DNA from: J095 sp964517605
GTDB lineage: Bacteria > Chloroflexota > Anaerolineae > 4572-78 > J111
Reading direction: 5' to 3'
DNA length: 64,000 bases
NCBI GenBank assembly: GCA_964517605.1
Contig: CAZFCE010000001.1
Location: 186,001 to 250,000, forward strand
Shown here: piece by piece, positions 60,362-64,000 of the stretch
Position numbering within the stretch: the first letter of the stretch is position 1
Layout: each line of letters begins with the position of its first letter
Program-made: the position numbers and the translations under genes
The notes under the pieces: generated by a model
Seen by the model: only the letters and a program-made list of their open reading frames with translations
Database searches by the model: none
What the model was told of the DNA's origin: nothing

Positions 60362-61264
60362 ATGCGTATCACTCAAAAAATGATGTCTGATGCCGCCGTA
60401 CAAGGAATGCAAGCCAATTTGCGCCGCCTGTCCGATACCCAGCGCCAGGCCGTTACCACCAAGCGCATTAACAAACCCGAAGATGACCCCTTTGGCACCG
60501 AACGGGCGCTGGGGTTTCGCTCTAAAATTAAAGCCAGCGAAACCGCCCGCGATAACATTGCCTTGAGCAAAGAATGGCTCAACGCCACCGACTCCACCCT
60601 GAGCGACGTGGGCGACCTGGTTGGCCGCAGCCGGTTGCTGGCCGAACAAGGGGCCAGCGACACGCAAGGCACCGAAGAACGCCAATCAATTTCTATTGAA
60701 GTTAACCAGATGCTCGAAGAGGCGCTGGCCATGGCCAACACTCGCCACGGCAACCAATACCTGTTCTCCGGCTTTAAAATTGACAGCCCGGCTTACGTGG
60801 CCACCCGCGATACCGATGGCAACATCACCTCGATTGCGGCCAACGGCGATATTACCGGCCAGATTGTGCGCGAAGTGGAACCCGGCGTTACGCTGGGGGT
60901 GAACGTATCCGGCGAAAGCGTTTTTCCCGGTTTGTTCAGCACTCTCGTCACCCTGCGCGACTCGCTGACCCAAACCCCGTTTGACGCGAATGTGGTTTCG
61001 GCCACGCTGACTGACTTTGATACCCAACTCGATGCCGTGCTAGATGTGCAGGCGGCGGTGGGCACCAAAGTGCGCCGGCTGGAATCGGCTACCACCCGGA
61101 TGGAGGCCGCCGAAGTGGGCATGCAGGAGTTGCTCTCTAAAGCCGAAGACGCCGACATGACCGTTGTGGCCAGCGAGCTTAGCAAACAGCAATTTATTTA
61201 CCAGACGGCGCTCAAGGTAAACGGCCAGATTTTAAGCACCTCGCTGCTGGATTACATTCAATAG
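60362..61264 (+). CDS. flgL: Hook-filament junction protein FlgL
   Basis: 300 residues, flagellin-like ends. The N-terminus MRITQKMMSDAAVQGMQANLRRLSDTQRQAVTTKRINKPEDDPFGTERALGFRS and the C-terminus ADMTVVASELSKQQFIYQTALKVNGQILSTSLLDYI are typical. A middle segment MANTRHGNQYLFSGFKIDSPAY is the usual FlgL motif. It forms the second junction layer. Last gene of the flgM operon, followed by a palindrome and a terminator. Confidence 0.96.
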   Translation: MRITQKMMSDAAVQGMQANLRRLSDTQRQAVTTKRINKPEDDPFGTERALGFRSKIKASETARDNIALSKEWLNATDSTLSDVGDLVGRSRLLAEQGASDTQGTEERQSISIEVNQMLEEALAMANTRHGNQYLFSGFKIDSPAYVATRDTDGNITSIAANGDITGQIVREVEPGVTLGVNVSGESVFPGLFSTLVTLRDSLTQTPFDANVVSATLTDFDTQLDAVLDVQAAVGTKVRRLESATTRMEAAEVGMQELLSKAEDADMTVVASELSKQQFIYQTALKVNGQILSTSLLDYIQ

Positions 61265-61275
61265 TAAATGATGCC

Positions 61276-61366
61276 ATGTCATTTCGAGGAGCGTAGCGAC
61301 GAGAAATCCCCTAAGCATCGTAATATTGAGGGGATTTCTCGCTCCTGTCGTCGCTCGAAATGACAT
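61276..61366. repeat. 91-bp interspersed palindromic element
   Basis: ATGTCATTTCGAG (61276-61288) and CTCGAAATGACAT (61354-61366) are perfect 13-bp inverted ends. Inside them GAGAAATCCCCT (61301-61312) and AGGGGATTTCTC (61329-61340) form a second perfect 12-bp arm. The motif of TCATTTCGAG with GAGAAATCCC resembles palindromic repeats scattered in many bacterial genomes. It occurs only once in this window, between flgL and fliW. It may be a non-autonomous mobile element or an extended RNA hairpin. Confidence 0.65.
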
Positions 61367-61408
61367 AACTTACAACCTTACCATTACCTGAAAGTTAAAT
61401 CAATGGAA

Positions 61409-61438
61409 AAAGCAGCGGGCAACCCCCGCTGTTTTTTT
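61409..61438 (+). terminator. Intrinsic terminator of the flgM-flgN-flgK-flgL operon
   Basis: CAGCGGG at 61413-61419 pairs with CCCGCTG at 61425-61431 around a 5-nt loop, followed by seven T's; A's on the 5' side extend the stem. This, the palindrome at 61276-61366 and the promoter at 61444 fill the 303-bp gap between flgL and fliW. Confidence 0.9.
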
Positions 61439-61443
61439 ACCGG

Positions 61444-61515
61444 CTTACCTTTACGTTTTATTTACCCGGCCTTAACTCTAAGTTTATGCAAAAAGAAAAC
61501 GACTTGTGCTAAATT
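61444..61515 (+). promoter_or_regulatory. Flagellar 4 x 11-bp tandem-box promoter upstream of fliW-csrA
   Basis: Four 11-bp units at 61444-61487 end in TTTAC, TTTAC, TTAAC and TTTAT. A 22-bp gap leads to TGC + TAAATT (-10 at 61510-61515). The fliW ATG is 52 bp downstream of the -10. It is the most divergent of the six copies but keeps the spacing exactly. It begins 6 bp after the terminator T-run of the preceding operon. Confidence 0.78.
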
Positions 61516-61567
61516 AGGAGCAGGTTAAAAGAAATTATTCTAGTTTTTTAGCTAAAGGGTACAGCAA

Positions 61568-62062
61568 ATGAGTGAACAAGAAGAATCAACCTTGCTAACC
61601 GGCGATGCAAGCAACCCGATTGAATTTACCCAGGGATTGATTGGCCTGGAAGAATGGCGTCAATTTGTGTTGATATCGCATCCGGCGGGCGGCGCGTTGC
61701 GGTTGTTGCAATCGCTGGAGGATACACACATTTCATTTATTGTGGCCAACCCTTACCAGATATTGCCCAACTACCGGTTGCTGCTTTCGGCGGGAGACAC
61801 GGAAGCGTTGCAATATGCCGGCCAGCCGGGGGTGGTCGCTCCTGCCGCCGACGGCCTGGATGTGTACTGCATTCTTTCGGTGCAGGAGCAGCCGTTTAAG
61901 GTTACGGCTAATTTGTTGGGGCCGCTGGTTATTAACTGGGCGTCGGGGTTGGGGGTGCAGGTGATTTTGGCCGATACCCAGTACAGCGCCCGTCACCTGG
62001 TAGCCGATCAGCCTGTTACCGAAACTCCCGCCGACGCGGTAGAAAAAGTAGGGGAGGCGTAA
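61568..62062 (+). CDS. fliW: Flagellar assembly factor FliW
   Basis: 164 residues. IEFTQGLIGLEEWRQFVLIS, FIVANPYQILPNYRLLLSAGD, CILSVQEQPFKVTANLLGPLVINWASGLGVQVILADTQYSARHLV follow the FliW family through its length. FliW binds flagellin and the regulator CsrA, freeing flagellin mRNA for translation when flagellin is depleted by export. It starts 3 bp before csrA, the usual partnership in Gram-positive and spirochaete genomes. Confidence 0.95.
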   Translation: MSEQEESTLLTGDASNPIEFTQGLIGLEEWRQFVLISHPAGGALRLLQSLEDTHISFIVANPYQILPNYRLLLSAGDTEALQYAGQPGVVAPAADGLDVYCILSVQEQPFKVTANLLGPLVINWASGLGVQVILADTQYSARHLVADQPVTETPADAVEKVGEA

Positions 62063-62064
62063 TT

Positions 62065-62313
62065 ATGCTAGTGCTTGGTCGCAAAACAAGTGAAAGTTTG
62101 ATCATCGGCGATGATATTGTAATTACAGTGCTGGCGGTAGAAGGCGACCGGGTAAAAATTGGGATTGCCGCGCCGGCCAATGTGCGTATTTTGCGCCAGG
62201 AATTGTACGATACTATCAAAGAAGAAAACCTGCGGGCGGCCAACCTGGCGGCGCAAACCACCGAGGCCTTGCTGCCATCGTTACAAGGCTTATTTCCAAC
62301 CAATCACAAGTAG
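62065..62313 (+). CDS. csrA: Translational regulator CsrA
   Basis: 82 residues. MLVLGRKTSESLIIGDDIVITVLAVEGDRVKIGIAAPANVRILRQEL is standard CsrA, with the N-terminal RNA-binding strand LVLGRK and the core GIAAP and Arg44-like residue in VRILRQE. A C-terminal extension of about 20 residues goes beyond the shortest family members, as in FliW-controlled CsrA proteins, where this tail is part of the FliW contact. It represses translation by binding GGA motifs in mRNA leaders. The flagellin target is not in this window. Confidence 0.97.
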   Translation: MLVLGRKTSESLIIGDDIVITVLAVEGDRVKIGIAAPANVRILRQELYDTIKEENLRAANLAAQTTEALLPSLQGLFPTNHK

Positions 62314-62321
62314 CCACAACT

Positions 62322-63278
62322 ATGCCAAAAAACTGGGTAAACTATCTTTTTATTGCGGTTATTAGTTTTACAATTGCGCTTGCTACCAGCGGCTGCGCCC
62401 TGATTATCCGGCGGCGCAGCGATGAGCCGTTGCCTACGTCCACTTCGGCGGAGATTGCGGCCACGTCAATTCCGGTTGAAACACCCACAATTATGCCCAC
62501 CACCGTGGTCACCGACACCGCCGCCATAACCGCCGCTGCCTCTATTACCAATACCGCCGTTATTACCGCCACCCCCGATAACAGCCCGATTGTGTACATT
62601 GTTCAACCCGGCGATTGGCTCAGCCTGATTGCCCAGCGTTTTGGCATTACCGATTACCGAGCTTTGATGCAGTATAACAACCTGTCCGATCCTAACCAAC
62701 TCGAAGTAGGGCAGGTGTTGCTAATTCCTAGAGAATTAGCGCAAATAAATGCCGTGGGGGGGGCGGTGCCAGCCGGAGTGGTGCAAAAACCGTATGCTCC
62801 ACTACCAAGCCTCACTCCCAACCCAACCTACACCGTTCGGCCCACCTACACCCCCCAAGGTTCTCCAACCGCTACCTCTAAACCTACCAACACGCCCGCG
62901 CCAACCGCCACCCAAAGACCTACCAGCACACCCTATCCTACCAGCACACCCTATCCTACCTTCACGCCCGATCCCGCCTACTCCACCCCAACTCCTTTAC
63001 CCACCGATACTCCTTATCCCACTTCTACGCCATACCCGCAATCTACCTACACTCCCAGACCCACCTACACCCCACTACCCACCCTCACCGTCAATTCGCC
63101 CACTTCTACCGCTACTTCTACTTCGGTGGCTACCGCTACCCCCACCTCCACGGCAACCCCAACAATAACGCCAACGCCATCACCCAGCGCCACCCCCACG
63201 GTGACTCCTACCGCTACGCCCAATCCATCTCAAACGCCTACACCTACGGTAACACCCACCCCGTTGCCGCCTAAATAG
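62322..63278 (+). CDS. LysM lipoprotein with Thr/Pro repeat tail
   Basis: 318 residues. A lipoprotein signal peptide ends in ATSGC (Cys about 25). After an Ala/Thr-rich spacer comes one LysM domain (about 88-137: YIVQPGDWLSLIAQRFGITD through LEVGQVLLIPREL). The last 170 residues are a low-complexity tail of Thr, Pro, Ser and Tyr, including the tandem hexamer PTSTPY and its variants, encoded by short direct DNA repeats near 62920-62960. Such tails probably span or bind the wall. The gene starts 8 bp after csrA and may be carried on the same transcript. Confidence 0.8.
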   Translation: MPKNWVNYLFIAVISFTIALATSGCALIIRRRSDEPLPTSTSAEIAATSIPVETPTIMPTTVVTDTAAITAAASITNTAVITATPDNSPIVYIVQPGDWLSLIAQRFGITDYRALMQYNNLSDPNQLEVGQVLLIPRELAQINAVGGAVPAGVVQKPYAPLPSLTPNPTYTVRPTYTPQGSPTATSKPTNTPAPTATQRPTSTPYPTSTPYPTFTPDPAYSTPTPLPTDTPYPTSTPYPQSTYTPRPTYTPLPTLTVNSPTSTATSTSVATATPTSTATPTITPTPSPSATPTVTPTATPNPSQTPTPTVTPTPLPPK

Positions 63279-63315
63279 GACAGGTTAGTTAACCCTGGTT
63301 AGGATTGGTTGAAAG

Positions 63316-64000
63316 ATGGATCGAGTAGAGCGCGTTTCCGGGCAGTTAAGGTATTTGGGGTTTTACAAACTGGTCAGATTATTGATTCCGGCGGGCGTGG
63401 CGTTGCTGGTGTTGTTGCCACTGGGGTTATGGAATTATACCCCCACCCGCGCCGACAGTTTTGGCAGCATTACCAAAGTTGCTTCAAAAAGCACCGTTCA
63501 GGCCGGCGAGGTGTTTCAGTACACCATTAGCATTACCAATAGCACCGGCGCGGATGTGTACGCCACCATCACCGATACTGTGCCTGATGGAATTGTGCCG
63601 CAAAGCCTGCTGGATAGCGGCACAATGTCTAACGGCGTTATTACCTGGCATAAAACGGTTAATAACGGGGCTTCGGCTCAGGTGCGGTTTACGGCGATTG
63701 CCACCAAAACCGGCACCATTATCAATAACGATTACTCCGTATCCTCCGGTACATATTCCAGTTCGGGCAACCCGGTAGCCATTACGGTTAACCCCGGCAG
63801 CGCCAGCCGCCTTACAGTTGATGCTTCGCCCTCCTCGCTGGTGGTTGGCCCGTCGTCTACCTCTAACGTGGTCATCACCATAGCCGATGCCTACGGCAAC
63901 CCGGTTGCCGATTCTACCACGGTTTCCATTGATTTTAACCTGGGGGCAATTGATGGTAAATCCCCCGGTACCACCATTACCGCCACCACGGTTAACGGCC
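63316..64000 (+). CDS. Secreted surface protein with DUF11-like and invasin-like domains, 3' end cut off
   Basis: 228 residues are visible from the ATG at 63316 and the frame is still open at the window end. An N-terminal membrane or signal segment (about 17-40, LVRLLIPAGVALLVLLPLGLW) is followed by a DUF11-type beta-sandwich (about 50-155: VQAGEVFQYTISITNSTGADVYATITDTVPDGI). A bacterial Ig-like/invasin repeat then begins (about 160-228: VVGPSSTSNVVITIADAYGNPVADSTTVSIDF). Such proteins are large adhesin- or S-layer-like cell-surface components. A link to the flagellum is suggested only by proximity. Confidence 0.75.
   Translation, partial: MDRVERVSGQLRYLGFYKLVRLLIPAGVALLVLLPLGLWNYTPTRADSFGSITKVASKSTVQAGEVFQYTISITNSTGADVYATITDTVPDGIVPQSLLDSGTMSNGVITWHKTVNNGASAQVRFTAIATKTGTIINNDYSVSSGTYSSSGNPVAITVNPGSASRLTVDASPSSLVVGPSSTSNVVITIADAYGNPVADSTTVSIDFNLGAIDGKSPGTTITATTVNG

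Noticed and set aside
62820..63270. Short direct repeats resembling a CRISPR or satellite array
   Set aside because: They are in-frame codons of a Thr/Pro-rich lipoprotein tail, of irregular length and without unique spacers.
1..64000. tRNA, rRNA, CRISPR arrays, transposases or phage genes
   Set aside because: I looked for them and saw none that I can support.

Overview
The window is almost entirely a flagellar gene region from a bacterium that looks monoderm, most likely a member of Chloroflexota (Anaerolineae/Caldilineae-like). That placement is an inference. It rests on the moderately high GC, the many lipoproteins with long Thr/Pro-rich linkers and LysM or DUF5107 domains, and a complete-looking basal-body, hook and export gene set with no flgA, flgH or flgI (P- and L-ring genes).

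Layout: 1-2.5 kb holds a 5'-truncated DinB-like protein, a GNAT acetyltransferase, a zinc-ribbon protein and a small membrane protein, all on the plus strand. 2.5-26.4 kb (minus strand) reads, in transcription order: fliI, fliJ, a lytic transglycosylase, flgB, then fliK, flgD, a TIGR02530 flagellar operon protein, flgE, a second FliK-like gene, an orphan FlhB C-terminal domain, a secreted two-domain glycosidase, a DUF5107 lipoprotein, three multidomain histidine kinases and two lipoproteins. A plus-strand hybrid kinase (26.7-30.0 kb) splits the usual fliEFGHIJ order. 30.1-35.6 kb (minus) carries a clan-A-like glycosidase gene, flgC, fliE, fliF, fliG and fliH. 35.9-41.7 kb (plus) carries flbD, motA, motB, fliL, fliM, fliN, fliO, fliP and fliQ. 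41.8-46.8 kb has a DUF4180 gene, a LysM protein and a minus-strand class III cyclase plus HD-GYP pair. 47.1-57.8 kb (plus) carries fliR, flhB, flhA, flhF, flhG, a small membrane gene, fliA, a SwrB-position gene, an LPXTG protein, flgF and flgG. 58.1-61.3 kb has flgM, flgN, flgK and flgL. 61.6 kb to the end has fliW, csrA, a LysM lipoprotein and a truncated surface protein. Flagellin, fliD, fliS and chemotaxis genes are not in the window.

The most notable observation is regulatory. Six intergenic regions, each directly upstream of a flagellar operon (fliK, fliI, the glycosidase/flgC/fliE operon, flbD/mot/fli, fliR/flh, fliW/csrA), carry the same element: four direct repeats with an exact 11-bp period, each ending in TTNAY (mostly TTTAC) in the direction of transcription, then 22 or 23 bp, then a TGN-extended -10 box. 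All 24 repeat units fit TTNAY. In all six copies the third unit is TTCAC, TTGAC or TTAAC rather than TTTAC. No conventional -35 is recognisable. This looks like the binding array of an unidentified master activator of early and middle flagellar genes, with the spacing used by OmpR/PhoB-type regulators. By contrast, the late genes flgM-flgN-flgK-flgL follow a near-consensus sigma-28 promoter (TAAAGTTT, 12 bp, GCCGATAA), matching the fliA and flgM genes present. Together these suggest a two-tier hierarchy.

Other points of interest are two cell-wall hydrolase candidates without signal peptides embedded in flagellar operons, a FliP whose signal sequence ends in a perfect lipobox, a recombinase-like core-binding domain in the SwrB-position protein, and an LPXTG surface protein inside the fliA operon.
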